Shown here piece by piece: positions 41,606 to 53,378 of a stretch of DNA of 64,000 bases (position 1 is its first letter; every line of letters starts with the position of its first letter). This DNA is from Isochrysis galbana (Eukaryota > Haptophyta > Isochrysidales > Isochrysidaceae), in contig CM030931.1 in the NCBI GenBank assembly GCA_018136815.1, forward strand, positions 1,839,398 to 1,903,397. The letters are read 5' to 3'. Under the pieces are notes generated by a model. It worked only from the letters and a program-made list of their open reading frames with translations, made no database searches and had not been told where the DNA came from. The position numbers were made by a program, and so were the translations under genes.

Positions 41606-44215
41606 CTACTTCCCGATGCAGAAATCTCTGAAGATAACGTCGAGCAGCTCCTCCACGTCAACTCTACCAGTGATGCGGCCCAGCTCAGTGGAGGCTGCAC
41701 GAAGCTCTTCGCATGCAAGGTCAAGAGGAGCCTGACAGACCAGAGGAGCTCAGGCCTTGGGCTTTCCTCATATATTAGAAGCAACGTGGCCGCAAGTCGG
41801 CAGCGCAAAGGCGTTTCCGCCTCGGATGTGGTCTGTCAAACGGAAATGAAGGTAGCACACGTGCTTTGGGATTGCGCACCGCATCTCCGAGTGTGGCGAG
41901 TTGCTCGAAAGACTTGAGGGCCAGCATACATTGTTCAAGGTGTTGCCGGTGTCGCGCGCGCGTGATGAGCGGCGCCTCTCCGCTATCCGACCCTGTGGTC
42001 CAAGGCATGGAGTGACGTCACAATTGACCTATTTCCACTAGCAATGCACACAGTGTCTCGATAGCATTGATGCCCAAAGCTCAGCTTGAGAGCTGAAGGA
42101 AAAGGTATACATGGCTAGAAGGGCAAGCGGCATCATCGAGCGGGACATGCACGCAGCCTGAATCAAACACACGCGGGCGCGTGAAGCGAATGCACTGGGC
42201 AACGACGGTGGCGTGATTTACCGTAGAGCTCGCGAACACGACGCCCCAGTGCATCGAGGAAGGGTGCAATCCCCGCGGACGTCGAGCATGAGATTCGCCA
42301 CTGCTGATTCATAGGCACCGCACTCGCCACAACCTCCTCTTGCGAATTGTCCACGAGGTCAATCTTGTTCAGCAAAAGCAGCTGGAGTGGAGTGTGCCGA
42401 TTCTCTGTCGCCGCCCCACTCTCAGCGTACATAGCGGCGACCTGGCTGCTCTCGTCCTCGCCGACGCCCTCCGCCACAACAGCAGCAACGTCGAGCACCA
42501 ACGGCACACTCTCGGCAGCATCATACACCCACAATTGCACGTGGGCCTTTGCCGCCTCCGCGGCCGACCTGATCATACCCATGCGCTCAATCGGGTCTGT
42601 TGAGCCACTGCGAAGGCCAGCAGTATCCGAGAGAATGACAGGCAATCCGCCGAGTTGCAACGAGACAGTGACCACGTCGCGAGTCGTGCCTTCCACCGGC
42701 GACACAATTGCAGCATCGCGTTGGGAAAGCAAATTGAGCAATGACGACTTGCCCGCATTGGGCGGCCCGAGAATGGCGACCCGGACGCCGTCGCGTACCT
42801 GTATGCAAGGTAGGGCGCGAGATCCACTTAGAAGTGATCGCCGCAGTCACATTGCCATGGCCCTGTACGCCGTGAAATCGCTTCGCTATAGCAACTGAGG
42901 AAGCACCGGGCTTATCACGGCTTGTGCGGTCGATTGCGCTCAACGATCTGCTCACCGTCTCCCCTCGCTGGCCATCCGCAATCTCTGCTTCGATCTCATG
43001 TCGTACGGCGCGCATTTGCTGGACGGCTGAGGCAAGAGCCGAATCAGTCACATCCTCCGCATCCTCGCCAAAATCAATGAGAGCCTCAGTGTACCTGCAT
43101 GGCGACGATTGCATGTCGGCCGTATGACGTTAGTAAAGGTTGGGATTGTAGATGGACAGACTCAAGAAGGCTCTTATACGCGCAGCGGTCCAAATGAGAA
43201 ACGCTCGAGTTGGTATTGGGGCAATATGTTGACTTATCGGAAAACGCTGAAAGGATCGAGGTAGCGCCCTCACTATCTTGACAATATACCACGGCAGGAG
43301 ATGCAACTCACAAAAGAGTGCAGTCTTTTGGCACAATGATTTTCAGGGCTGGCAATCGAAGTCGAATGCGGACGGGGCATGTGAGCAAACATGCTTACGC
43401 GAGAGCCTTTGTCATCCTATCTCTCCAGCCATCGAGCTTCCGCCTCTGATAGCCCCCCATTGCAGCTAGAGCCTGCTTGCGTTGCGCCTCTGTGTCAGCA
43501 TTGATCAGGTCGCCTAATCCCTCAACTTCCGTCAAGTCCATTCGGTTGTTGTTGTACGCCTGCGGTGCGCCCGGAGCAGGGCCATTCTTAAGCTCACGGA
43601 GCGTGCTTGTAACTCCAGCCGCTGGCCGGCTTGTGGGCTCGCGCGCCTCACCTGCCGCGTGAATTCGCCCGGCTCAGCGAGACGGAGCCCTGGTAGCATG
43701 CTGAGCCCCTCTAGGGTGGCGCTCACGACAGCAGGCGAGCCGTGGGTATGCAGCTCGACAGTGTCCTCACCCGTGAAGGAGTTGGGACCCTCGAACCACA
43801 AGACCAGCGCCTTGTCGATGAGCTCGCCCGGCTGGCGTGCACCAGCTCCTTCTGCGCTCTTGCCATGCCCACCTTCCTCTCCTTCGCTGCCTGCGGCAGC
43901 CGGCCAGCGCAGCGAGCGCAGGACGGCCCGACGTGGCTGCGGGACAACATTCTTCCCATTCCCCGGGCACATGCGCTCGAGTACGAGCCTTGCGTCCGGC
44001 CCCGACACGCGGATGACCGAGACGCCCGCCCGCACGCCTGCACCCGAGGAGAGCGCATAGACCGTCTGCCCACTCTCTGTGGCCGGGCGCAGCTGCTCGA
44101 GCGGCGAGAGGGAGCAAAAGAGCGCGAAGGTATTGCTACTGCTCAGCGCATTGCGTGGGAACGCGCTGCGCTCCGCCGTGAGCGCCGCGAGTCGCAGTAG
44201 CGCCGGAAGGACCAT
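41606..44215 (-). CDS. GTPBP3: MnmE/GTPBP3, tRNA wobble-uridine modification GTPase
   Basis: Six exons (43652-44215, 43399-43559, 42956-43094, 42222-42798, 41859-41992, 41606-41731) splice in phase to 566 residues. MnmE works with MnmG to make 5-carboxymethylaminomethyl-type U34 in organelle tRNAs. The N-terminal folate-binding domain shows [22 protein letters not shown] and the split motif [25 protein letters not shown] across intron 1. The G domain has G1 GPPNAGKSS (residues 299-307), TTRDVV, DTAGL and NKID. The protein ends FCIGK with the catalytic Cys at 563. The first ~45 residues ([20 protein letters not shown]) look like a mitochondrial or plastid transit peptide. The nearest upstream feature is a decayed hAT element whose end lies about 125 bases away. 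Confidence 0.93.
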
Positions 44216-44340
44216 CGCGCGCGACGGCGGCGGGGGGCGGGACGAGGCGGACGGCCACGAGGGACAGATCTTAGGGCAGCTTAGAAAAGATAGAATGGTG
44301 ACCAGCGTGGAGTACTCGTACTTAGAACTTCGGCAAAATA

Positions 44341-46053
44341 TAGAGGCTGTCGCTTCGTGCGCGTGCCCGCTTCGTGGGCGTGCCCCTGTTCCCCCCGAGG
44401 CAATCATGGCCCCCAGGAAGCCCGCCAGCAAGCCCAAGCCGCCGAGGGGCCACTACACAGTCCATGCTCGCGATACGCGCGCAGAACAGCGGGCGCGCGT
44501 CGTCGAAGACGTGCGCAGAGCAGCCGCGCACTGCCGCTCGCACAGCGTTGGCGTCAAGGCCGCGCTTGCAACAGGGCATTTCCCAAGATCTGGCGGCGAT
44601 CCAAAAGAAGCTCGGCTTGCCACAAAAGAAACCGGTCCTGGACGTTGCGACACGCTGGTGGTTCTCTTCGTATTGCATGATGGAGTGGTTTAGGGAGCAA
44701 CAACAAGCTGTGCAAATGTACGATGTGCAATTCAGCATGGAAGCATCAAGCAATAATGCTTATAAGGCTAATCGTTTGCAGCACGACGATTGGGTCATCA
44801 TCGAGCACAGTATGGCGGCGCTGCAAGCTTCGGCGCACATCACTAAAATACTAAAATGCTCGAAGGGACGGCGTACGTCACGCTCTCGCTTGTGCTTCCC
44901 AGCATCTACCGACTCATCGAGAGCACAGCAGATGGTCCTTTGTACCTGCCTTGGAAACCTCCGGGGATACAGTGGCTTACTTAGCCGTAACAACATCCAC
45001 CCGAAAGTGCGGGAGGCTCGATCTCGATCTAAACTGCATGAGAATCTACATAAACGATGGTTGGAGGATTTGTCGCAGCGGCAACGCGATGAATTAGATA
45101 TGGCCACGCTTCTAGATCCGCGATTCAAAAAGTACAAGTTCCCCGGGCTATCGGATTCCAACATTGACGCAGAGAGAAGTCAAGCGATGATGTCTTTGCG
45201 CACTACATGGAATCTTGATTGGAAGCCAGCCTCATTCAATAGTCCTCATACTCTTCACACAATCGGACCAAATCAGACAACATCGGCGACATCGGCGAAG
45301 ATGAAGTGCGGCCCGACAACTGCACCCCCGACAGAGGAAAAGCCATTCGCAGGAAGCAGCAGTTTAATTGGCATGGCGAGCTCGATTCTTAGCATTCCGC
45401 TTGCGCCTATTACGAGCGACATGACGATGGCATCCGAGGAAGTGGAAGCTGAGGTGCTTGATGATTTGGAGCGGTACTTAAACCTGCCGACTGCCGGCTG
45501 AAGACAACTTACTTAGACCTCGACGTGTTAGCATGGTGGAAGCAGCGCGACCACAGACCACAGCGGCCTGGGTGGGCTGCCCGTCCTTGCTAAGATGGCC
45601 CGACAATATCTCGGTAGGCCTGCCAGCTCGGCCGGAGTTGAGCGGATGTTCTCTAAGGCCGGTAAGTTGCACGATGATCTCAAGGCTTCCCAAGCAGATG
45701 AAAGCTTAGAGCATGCTTTGCTCGCAACAGCCAATTGTGAATGAGTGAGAGCTTGATTGATGATTGAGCTTGAGCTTGCGCATTTATGTATCATTGCGTG
45801 GGCTCGTACGTACGCGCGCACACGCACACACCTTCGCGGGCGCGGGCGGTATTAATGGGGTATTAACAGGTTATGACCCAAATGCTAAGTACCTACACCT
45901 ACTTAGAGATTAGAGATAGTGCTCCACTGCTAAGTACCTACTTAAAGATAGTGCCAAAGCGTGGTAGATAGCCAACTAAGTAGATAGCTGGGTAACTTGT
46001 TCCACGCCTTATCACCCATAGAAATGGGGCATGCCCATGAAGCGGCAGCCTCT
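44341..46053 (+). mobile_element. Decayed hAT element
   Basis: The left end TAGAGGCTGTCGCTTCGTG and the complement of the right end, TAGAGGCTGCCGCTTCATGG, form imperfect inverted repeats continuing as GCGTGCCC/GCATGCCC. They flank a hAT transposase pseudogene. No matching 8-bp duplication is visible (flanks GCAAAATA and GTGAATCC), so the insertion is old or the ends are slightly misplaced. A further copy of the same terminus lies at 51744-51790. Confidence 0.6.
44406..45744 (+). pseudogene. hAT transposase pseudogene
   Basis: The start MAPRKPASKPKPPRGHYT is followed within about 60 codons by a frame change into VLDVATRWWFSSYCMMEWF, a hAT-type core segment (TRWxS). The frame then runs through LDMATLLDPRFKKYKF to a stop at 45501. 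The C-terminal dimerisation region follows in two other frames: LDVLAWWKQRDHRP, then MARQYLGRPASSAGVERMF and a stop near 45744. At least three frameshifts and loss of most of the N-terminal half make it non-functional. Confidence 0.8.
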
Positions 46054-46056
46054 AGT
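46011..46056 (-). repeat. hAT terminus shared in inverted orientation with 51744-51790
   Basis: CACCCATAGAAATGGGGCAT followed by GCCCATGAAGCGGCAGCCTC matches the complement of 51744-51790 with about three differences. It is also the right end of the element above. Confidence 0.7.
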
Positions 46057-46224
46057 GAATCCGTGACGAAGGTAGGAGTACTCGTAGGAGTAGGAGTACT
46101 CTACTTGTGTACTGTCTGAGGTTAGGACTCTGCGCCAAATTTGTTAATATTAGATATTTTCGTTCTTCCTCTTTTCTTCTCTCTTCTGTCTTCTCGCTCG
46201 CTCGCACGGCCTATTTTTGGGAGG

Positions 46225-46530
46225 AGGACAAAACGAGGGGAGAGAGAGAGAGAGGGAGGGAGACCGATGTGGCTGCGGGGAGAGGAAAAAGAAGTAGAGA
46301 GAGGATAAGGGGAGAAAATAACAGGGAGAGAGTGAAGACGTTCCAGTGAAAGAAAACGGGAGGCGCGCGGAAGGCACGGATTGATTGGGAGAGGGAGGAC
46401 AAAAAGGGAGACGGAGATCTAGAGAGAGGGAAGAGGGAGAGAGAAGAACGAGTGGAGACCAGAAGGAGAGAAGAGAGAGAAAGAGAGGACAAGAGAGGCG
46501 AGGACGGGAAGTGGGGGGGGGGGGGGACAG
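46225..46530. promoter_or_regulatory. GA-rich leader of the alpha/beta hydrolase gene
   Basis: Purine-rich on the coding strand, ending in a G run at 46511-46525 just before the ATG. This is one of the exceptions to the pyrimidine-rich leaders of most genes here. Confidence 0.4.
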
Positions 46531-46536
46531 AGCGCG

Positions 46537-47972
46537 ATGGAGTCCCTTCGCGTAGTGCTCACGCGCGTGGTCGGGCTAGCAGTTCTGCCCGCCCAGCTGC
46601 CCGGCGACGCGCCTGGGTTGCTCGACGACTTGGTCTCACAGCCCCTTCGCACACTCCGCACCTGTCGCCGCTCGCTCATCCTCTCTCTCAGCAAACAGAT
46701 CATCGGCGGCCGTAAGCTACAGGTGCCCGACGACTCGCAGCTCTGCCGCCTCGCCACAGCGCGTGCTCGCTTCGTGCAGCGCGGATGGACGCAGTGCGAG
46801 ATCACAACGTCTGACGGCCTCCACCTGGACGCCATGTTCACGCCGCCGCCCGGCGCCGCCCGCCAAGAGCGGCAGGCGGGAGGCGGCCAACGATTCGTTC
46901 TTTGGGTTGGAGGCAACTTCCAAAAGTACGAGGACTGGCTAGCGTACTTCGACATCTATGCCCGCGACGCAGATGTCGGTTTTCTGGCCTTCAACTTTAG
47001 AGGTGTCGGTCTCTCAGAGGGCGCAGTTATGTCCTGGGCGGATCTCGTCTGCGACGTGGCGGCGTGCGTCCGATACTTGCAGGAGGAGCACGCTGTGACT
47101 TCCGACCGCCTCCTCCTTCACGGCTTCAGCTTGGGGGGCGCGATTGCAGCGCTCTTCCTCGCGCAGCCCGACGCGCCGCGTTGTGCGCTCATCTCAGATC
47201 GCTCCTTCCGCTCCCTTCCACATGCCGCTCACAGCCTGATCAGAGGCCCTTGCTGGCCTCCGCTGCCCCCAGAATCTGGGCATGCGTTTGGGGATGCACC
47301 CGCTCCAGACCGTGCCTCCGCCACAGCAGCCGCGGTTTTTTCCTCGGCTCATGCGACGGAGAGATGGTTGGCGAGATTCATAGCTTCTTGCAAAACCATG
47401 CTGGCCCGCCTCCTACCTGCATTGCTGCAGTGGTCCCGCACGGTATTTGCGGCGATTGCTGTAGTTGCTTTGCGTGCTCTTGGATGGGAGCTGTGTGCCG
47501 AGACAGCGCTACATCATGTGCGGGGAAGGTGCGTCCTCATCTTTCATCGTCAGGATGACGTTGTTCTCTACGAGGGTGCGAGTCTTGAAGCCGCTCTCGC
47601 GCGCAGGGTGCGTCACCTGTCCGCCTACGGCTCGCTCCTAGACATTGCGTTGGGCCTCCGCTTTCAAGCCATCCAACGCCACTGCGCTGCCTAGTTGCAT
47701 GTACTGATTTGCTGCGCGGACCCATGGCTATTGATGGCGTGAGTATCTTCTCATGATAATCCCGGCCTAATTTGCCCTCGCAGTGTGCGCTTGCCGACAA
47801 GCCGAACCTCCGAACTCTCGAGGTCATCGGCAGAGGACCTCAAGGATGGGCGATACACGACTTCCCTCTATGTTCTGACGAGGGTGCTTGGACTGGGCTC
47901 ATGCGAAGCGTCGCTTGGGTGCTGAATTCGTCAGCAAAGCCCGAGGGGTCGGATCTAGGGACCTCACATTAA
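46537..47972 (+). CDS. Alpha/beta hydrolase, CHLPS/DUF818-like
   Basis: Two exons, 46537-47607 and 47784-47972, join in phase 0 (GTGCGT...CTCGCAG) to 419 residues. The nucleophile elbow is HGFSLGG with Ser198, preceded by the FNFRGVGLSEG strand-loop typical of this fold. The acid is probably Asp340/341 in IFHRQDDVV. The catalytic His, H382 in WAIHDFPL, lies only in exon 2, which is the main reason for calling the splice; the unspliced frame stops at 47694 without a His. The layout, with KYEDW before FRGVG, recalls the chlamydial CHLPS/DUF818 family of serine hydrolases. The substrate is unknown. An insertion of about 100 residues between Ser and Asp contains a hydrophobic segment (LLQWSRTVFAAIAVVAL). 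Confidence 0.75.
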
Positions 47973-48782
47973 AGAGTATGTTTGATTCCATCACCTGGGT
48001 GGCATGCGCTAGCGATTGGCGATATTGGGAGGTCGTGGTGGCTCAGAGATCACAACGCTAGTGAGGCGCCCGTGTCTCCACGCCCCCCTCGTGTCTGTCC
48101 CTCGTGTGTTCTCCCTCGTCCCGTTCGACGCCATGCCCACAGAGGCCTCGCCCATGCCATGTAACGAGTCCTATCAATGAACTTCCACGCCGCCATCACC
48201 CCCTCCACACGTCACACTTCCCAAGCACATATGAAGCCCACATTCGCGTCCACATGCTCTCCCACTCCACGCTCGCCCACTTACTTCACTCGGAGGGAAA
48301 GCGACCTAGCTAGTAGAAATAGTAGGCATCTTCAATTTTTTTATACCCCTCTTCCCTCCCGCAGATTTGCACTCCTTCAGGTGGTTAGCAAACTGCAAAA
48401 GCTACACCGGGGAGCATAGGAAAGGACTGACACAACACGTAGGAACACAGGATAGGAGTGCGCGATGCAAGACGTAGCAGATATTAGGAGCCCCCCCGCA
48501 CGTAAACCGAGAGGAAAAGAAGGGGATGGAGGAAAGGCACCTCGAGCACGGAGTGCTGGCGGCGATGCACGCCGCCGGTGGCGCAACAACGATCCCACAT
48601 GCTACTAAGATGCTACCACATGCACATGGATGTATGTACAACATGCCATACCATGCACAGCCACTGTTTGTGTTCCTACAATAGAAGGATCATGGGTCAT
48701 GGGAGGGTAAACAAGAGCTCCTATTGACGATTGAACGCATACAGCTTCTTCGTTCTTTATTGCTTCACTGTCTTTTGAACGC
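47973..48782. other. Intergenic between convergent genes
   Basis: Only short overlapping frames; no gene, RNA or repeat is recognised. Confidence 0.45.
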
Positions 48783-51374
48783 TCAGTCAACTAGCTCGCT
48801 CTCCCCTTCCTTCTCGGCAACCATGGCACGCAGGGTCGATGCATCCAATGTTGGGGCAGGTTTGGGGACCTCGTCGCCGTGATAGGCCAGCATTTGCGAG
48901 AGAGGACCTCCTTTATGCTTCCAACCAAAAATCCCGCCCCGGAGACGTCGGAATCTTGCTGCCGGCAGAGTGGTATGTCCGGCACGAAGCAGATAACGGC
49001 AGAATGCGCGACACCGAGAGAATGGAGTGGCAATCTGCGCAATCAATGCATGCGTGAATGGAAGGATGTTCATACACCTCGGTAGGCATAGAGCCGCGAT
49101 CTCACTACGAAGGCAATGCATGGCAAAGGCAAACCTGCGAGGTGACGATGATGAGTTGGTGTCGTCGCGAAGAAAGCATTTCATGGATCAGTTCTCGCCC
49201 CAACGCATCGACAATGCCTGCAAGCACAAGTGAATGTCATGTCAGAAGATAATGACAACAATGCACGAAATCGACCACATGCACCCAACAAGCATGGAAA
49301 CGAGAGTCAAGAGGCTGTGAAAATATTTCCACAGCATTGACAAGGCCCCAACTTCGGTGGTAGTCGGCACTAAATCAAAGAAAGAATCCTCGGCCACTCA
49401 TAACTCGTCGCCTACTCCTCCACATGGTCGCAGGGACGAGCTCTTGGGCTGTGACCCGCTGCACAGTAGACTGTTAGCGAGGACGACGTGCTCAAATGCA
49501 AAAGCTGAGACGGACCTGCGTAGCCCACACGTTCCATTGGCACGTTGCGCGCGCCCGGGATCGAACCCGAAAGGAAGGCGTGGTCGGCACGGCAATCAAT
49601 GAAAATGGCTTGTTGCTTGTCAAAGAGATCGCGCGCCTTCTTCAAGCCAATCCAGCGGACCTCGTTGACATCCCCACCAAGGCCATCTGAAATGAACATC
49701 TCGGCGAAGTGGTCGATTTCCGCACCTTCTGCTTCCTCAGCAGCCTTCTCGACCTGGTCGACCGTCGCCTCCCACCACCACTGCGGAGAGAGAGAGAGCA
49801 CACGGGAACACAGGGGCGGTGTGAGGTCTTGAGCCAGCCCATCCCCGAGCCCACACACCTAACGAAATGGAGGGCCGAGCCCCACACCTGAAAGAAGTAG
49901 TCATCGTCATCCTCGCCAGGCTGCTCCGCATACCCCTGCTCCTCGGCAGCGGTGTAGGAGAAGTCCTTGTTGCCCAGTTCCCAGAGAAGCCGCTTCTGCT
50001 GTTGCAGGTCAGACAAAGTTTCGAAGGCACCATAGACCTTACGGAAAGCAGCGTCAGCCTGCGGAGGAGGGAGAGAGGGGGCCATGAAGCGAACGACTGA
50101 GGACTAGGATTGCTCATGCCATGGGGTTACATGAATGAGCTCGTCAGTGCAAGATCTCACCTGCGGGTGCTTGTTCTTGTCGGGATGCACAACGAGCGAG
50201 ATTTTGCGGTAGGCCTTCTTGATCTTGTTCAAGTCCTCAGTGTATACAGTGTCCAAGCCAAGAACCTGTGAAATAGCGAAAGCCGAGGAAGGTTGGCTGC
50301 CGCAACCGCGTTCGTTCGGCCAAGACAGCGAGCGTCGGCGATGAGTAGGATATACATATTTGGGCTGGGGGGTCAGCATCGAACCTCGAACTCGTTGCTA
50401 GCCGCGAAGACACGATCGAGCGCCTGATCGTACCAGAACTGCGGGTCCATCTTCACCGCGTACATACCCTCGCGCGCGAGCTTCTCGTCTTCAGTAAGGA
50501 AAACGATCTCGTCGCCCTTACCCGCTTTGTCCCTGTCGCGCTGTTTCGGGTGGAGCTGCAGCACCTGCGGCTTGAGCCGGACCGCCCTGTCAGCAAGCCG
50601 CACCTCATAGCGCCCGAGCTCGGAGTCGTAGAGGATGATGGCGCCAGAACGGCCGTTGAGCTCGCGGGCCTTGGTCACACCGTTGATGACGACGATCGTG
50701 CCGCGCGCCCATTTTCCCTCGTCTCGATCGCGCTTCTCGGCCTCGCTCATCTCTGCTGGCGCCTGCGCACTCTCGCCCTTTGCTCGCTCTGCCTTCTCCG
50801 AGGTAGACTTCTCGGCCCTCTCGGCACTAGGAGGTTTGAGGCCTAGCTTGGCAGCCTCCGCTCCAGACGGGTGAAAGCCAGCAGGCATTGTCTCGCCGCC
50901 CGAGTCGAAGAACTCCCTCAGCTCGTCTTCAGTCCACGAGGCCGAGCCGGTGGGCGGGACGACGTCCTCGGCAAAGAACTCGGCCTGCAGCTCTGCGATG
51001 AGCGCAGCGTGTTCCTCTGGCTCACGCAGTGGTGGGCCTTGTAGTGCGGCAGTGCCCGATCGTGCCATCAGCTTCTCCGCCTGGTATCCGTCTGTCGGTT
51101 CTAGGTCAAGCTCTCCATTTGGAGCACGAAGCGAGATCCAGCCCTTCCAGATCGGATCGGTCACCATCACACGCGTCGTCCCGTTGCGGCTCACTCGCTC
51201 CTCCACCACCTCGAGCAGCGTGCCACGAGGCAGCCTGCAGATCTCTTGGGAATCCGGCTCGAGCTCACTCGTGACGCTTACCGAGTAGGGGAGGACACGC
51301 AGCTTGATCACGTCGAAGCGCGGCTGGGCGGGCCCGCGAGGCCGGCCGCCCATCGTTGACTCCTCCGCCCCCAT
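48783..51374 (-). CDS. J-domain protein with C-terminal rhodanese-like domain
   Basis: Six exons (50385-51374, 50161-50265, 49888-50058, 49516-49780, 49135-49217, 48783-49034) splice in phase to 621 residues. The N-terminal ~100 residues (LPYSVSVTSELEPDSQEI through WKGWISLR) look SH3-like. Around residues 230-270 is a second small beta domain (ELNGRSGAIILYDSELGRYE). The J domain spans about 330-400 with HPD at 357-359 (AYRKISLVVHPDKNKHP), so it should stimulate an Hsp70. An acidic stretch (GEDDDDYFFQ) follows, then a rhodanese fold: ARDLFDKQQAIFIDCRADHA, GSIPGARNVP, LIIVTSQ, and LRGGIFGWKHKGGP near the end. The loop where rhodaneses carry their catalytic Cys reads TSQIATPFSRCRAF, so catalysis may differ or be absent. 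Start MGAEESTMGG is at 51374, after a pyrimidine tract. Confidence 0.82.
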
Positions 51375-51389
51375 CGATGGGGATGGGGG

Positions 51390-51424
51390 AGAGAGAGAGA
51401 GGGAGGGAGCGAGCGAGCGAGCGA

Positions 51425-51455
<31 letters not shown>

Positions 51456-51544
51456 GGGGGGGGGGGAGGGAGCGAGAGAGAGAGAGGGAGGGAGTGAGAG
51501 AGAGAGCGAGAGCGAGAGAGCGAGAGCGAGAGAGAGAGAGCGAG

Positions 51545-51582
<38 letters not shown>

Positions 51583-51590
51583 GAGATCCA
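51390..51590. repeat. GA microsatellite at the J-domain gene 5' end
   Basis: Nearly pure GAGAGA with GAGCGA variants and a G run at 51457-51466. It reads as CT-rich leader in the sense of the J-domain gene. Confidence 0.85.
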
Positions 51591-51743
51591 CCTCCCAGGA
51601 GCGGAGATCCACCGACGACAACCAAACCACACACACTGGGTCCTCCGGGTGGACCTTTTTTAGAAGGCCCTCTATCTTCTTTTACTCTTTAGGAGACTGA
51701 CAGACCATGGAGATAGTTCATACATGGGGGACAGCTAGCGCAC

Positions 51744-51790
51744 ACTACTGGAGGCTGCCGCTACATGGGCATGCCCCATTTCTATGGGTG
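51744..51790 (+). repeat. hAT terminus, possible small MITE
   Basis: Inverted copy of 46011-46056. A weaker partner, TAGAGGTGGCTGCCACTGG, lies at about 51819-51837. The two could bound a very short derivative, but this is uncertain. Confidence 0.5.
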
Positions 51791-52025
51791 AAAATAAAAA
51801 TCGGCCTGTTGACAACTAGAGGTGGCTGCCACTGGTGAAAAGGTGCCCCAGGCACCAGGCATGCTGTGCGCCGACATGTGCTTTTTTTCCCTGATCGGTG
51901 CACATGGTGACTCATATTTTACATACGCACGCGCACCGAACCAGGAGCCTCATGGACAGGCCCCAACGTCGGAGGCGGCGCCGGAGGCGCAACACCACTC
52001 TCAAGGCCCACAGGCCCACAACCAC

Positions 52026-52533
52026 CCTAGATGTGAAAGACAGAAACAGTGTTTTTTTTCGGAGGCCAAAAACAGTGTTTTTCACTGTTTTTCAAACGCC
52101 CTCCGTTTTTGCCACTGTTTTTTTTTGGGCGGGGCTGGGGCTGGGGCCGCCCGTGCGCGGCGCGCGCGAGCGTGGCGTGCGCGCGGGACAGGGCGCGCGC
52201 GATCGCGGCGTGCGCGCGGGACCGCGGCCACCACCACGCGGGCGGATCGCGACGCGTGCGTGGGCTTGGGATTGAACACCGATAGCGGCTCGCCATCGGC
52301 CGAGGGGAGGGGAGGGGGCAGCGGCGGCGGCGGCCTACGTATGCGTAGGCGTATGGACGCGGAGGCGGAGGAGCGGAGGCGGAGGCGTTCCGCGCGCGGG
52401 GGGAAAGGCCCCCTTGCGCGGTATATGCGGCCCCACTGGTTTTCGCACTGTTTTTTTCTGTTTTTTTTCGGTTCCCAAAAACAGCTGTTTTTGATGTCTT
52501 TCTAGACCTCACCCGCTGTTTTTCACATCTAGG
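52026..52533. mobile_element. hAT-type MITE with perfect 8-bp duplication (508 bp)
   Basis: Ends are CCTAGATGTGAAA and its complement, with similarity continuing into ACAG. The flanks ACAACCAC at 52018-52025 and 52534-52541 are identical, the 8-bp signature of hAT-type transposition. Subterminal AACAGTGTTTTT and complementary copies are repeated near both ends. There is no transposase; the interior is GC-rich with GCGCGC runs. Frames inside are not called. The first ~115 bases recur at 60448-60560. Confidence 0.88.
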
Positions 52534-53254
52534 ACAACCACAACGAGGGCACGAGGGCACTAGCCACTGACCACTGACCACTGACCACTGAAACAGGATT
52601 CTTGCTCTTGCTCTTGCGCCACTTCGACTTCGCACACTCTCTCTTCTCTTCTTGCACCACCCTTTACCCTCTTTCTTCTCAAGTTCTCACATTTGTCACT
52701 AGGATGTTGAATTATTCTTGACGAGCACTATCTAGATAGAAGTCGATAGTGCCTTGGTGCTATTCGGCGTCCAGATAGAATAAGAATATGAATATAGATA
52801 GCAGGGCGGTCAAACAGCAAACAGCAAACAGGGGCTTTTAGGTGTCGTTCCGTCAATTGTGGGACATCAGTCGAATTGAGCGATCAAATGTCCACAGTTG
52901 TATTATAGAGCATTGTTTAAAACTAAATTGTTTTAAAATTATCACAGAGCATAACAACTTTTTTCTCTGCTTTCCCCCGCGCCCGAGGGAGACGCCGTCA
53001 AGGCTTTTTCCGCTAAGGCCGACAACTTAGAGCACCTGTGATGACTTGCAATCACATCGGTGCACGCCGTGCATGGGCACGGCGCGATGTGCATCGGTCC
53101 CCCCGCGGATACGCCGTGCGTGCGCATGTCAACTCGTTCCCTCTGCGTCTGCGTACCCCCTGAGGCCCACAACTACGTAAACTAGCCGTATAAGAGATGT
53201 TTCTTTACGCAGCACCTGTGCAGCGAACAACGACGGACAAAGAGCCTGAGAAAG

Positions 53255-53341
53255 AACAACAGGATACACCCACTCACGAAAACACCAGAATCATTCACCT
53301 AAACCAAGCAAAACATCAAGCAACCGAGACCCCAAATCACC
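53255..53341 (+). repeat. Dispersed repeat, direct copy of 36684-36775
   Basis: Begins AACAACAGGATACACCCACT and ends GAGACCCCAAATCACCG. Flanking sequence differs apart from a loosely similar GCCTGAGAAAG upstream. Confidence 0.8.
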
Positions 53342-53378
53342 GCGCACGGCGCTGTCACGAGTGGGCGCACCCCCGTAC

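Noticed and set aside
49420-49460. Extra exon of the J-domain gene encoding VYCAAG, like a rhodanese active site
   Set aside because: The phases allow it, but direct joining of 49516 to 49217 gives a continuous rhodanese-like sequence, and the following codons of the extra exon run to a stop.
51304-51700. Overlapping ORFs in the GA microsatellite near 51400
   Set aside because: All six frames are open because the sequence is a simple repeat.
46011-51790. Composite transposon carrying the hydrolase and J-domain genes
   Set aside because: The terminal sequences are shared, but no matching target duplication is visible and the left copy is better explained as the end of the decayed hAT element.
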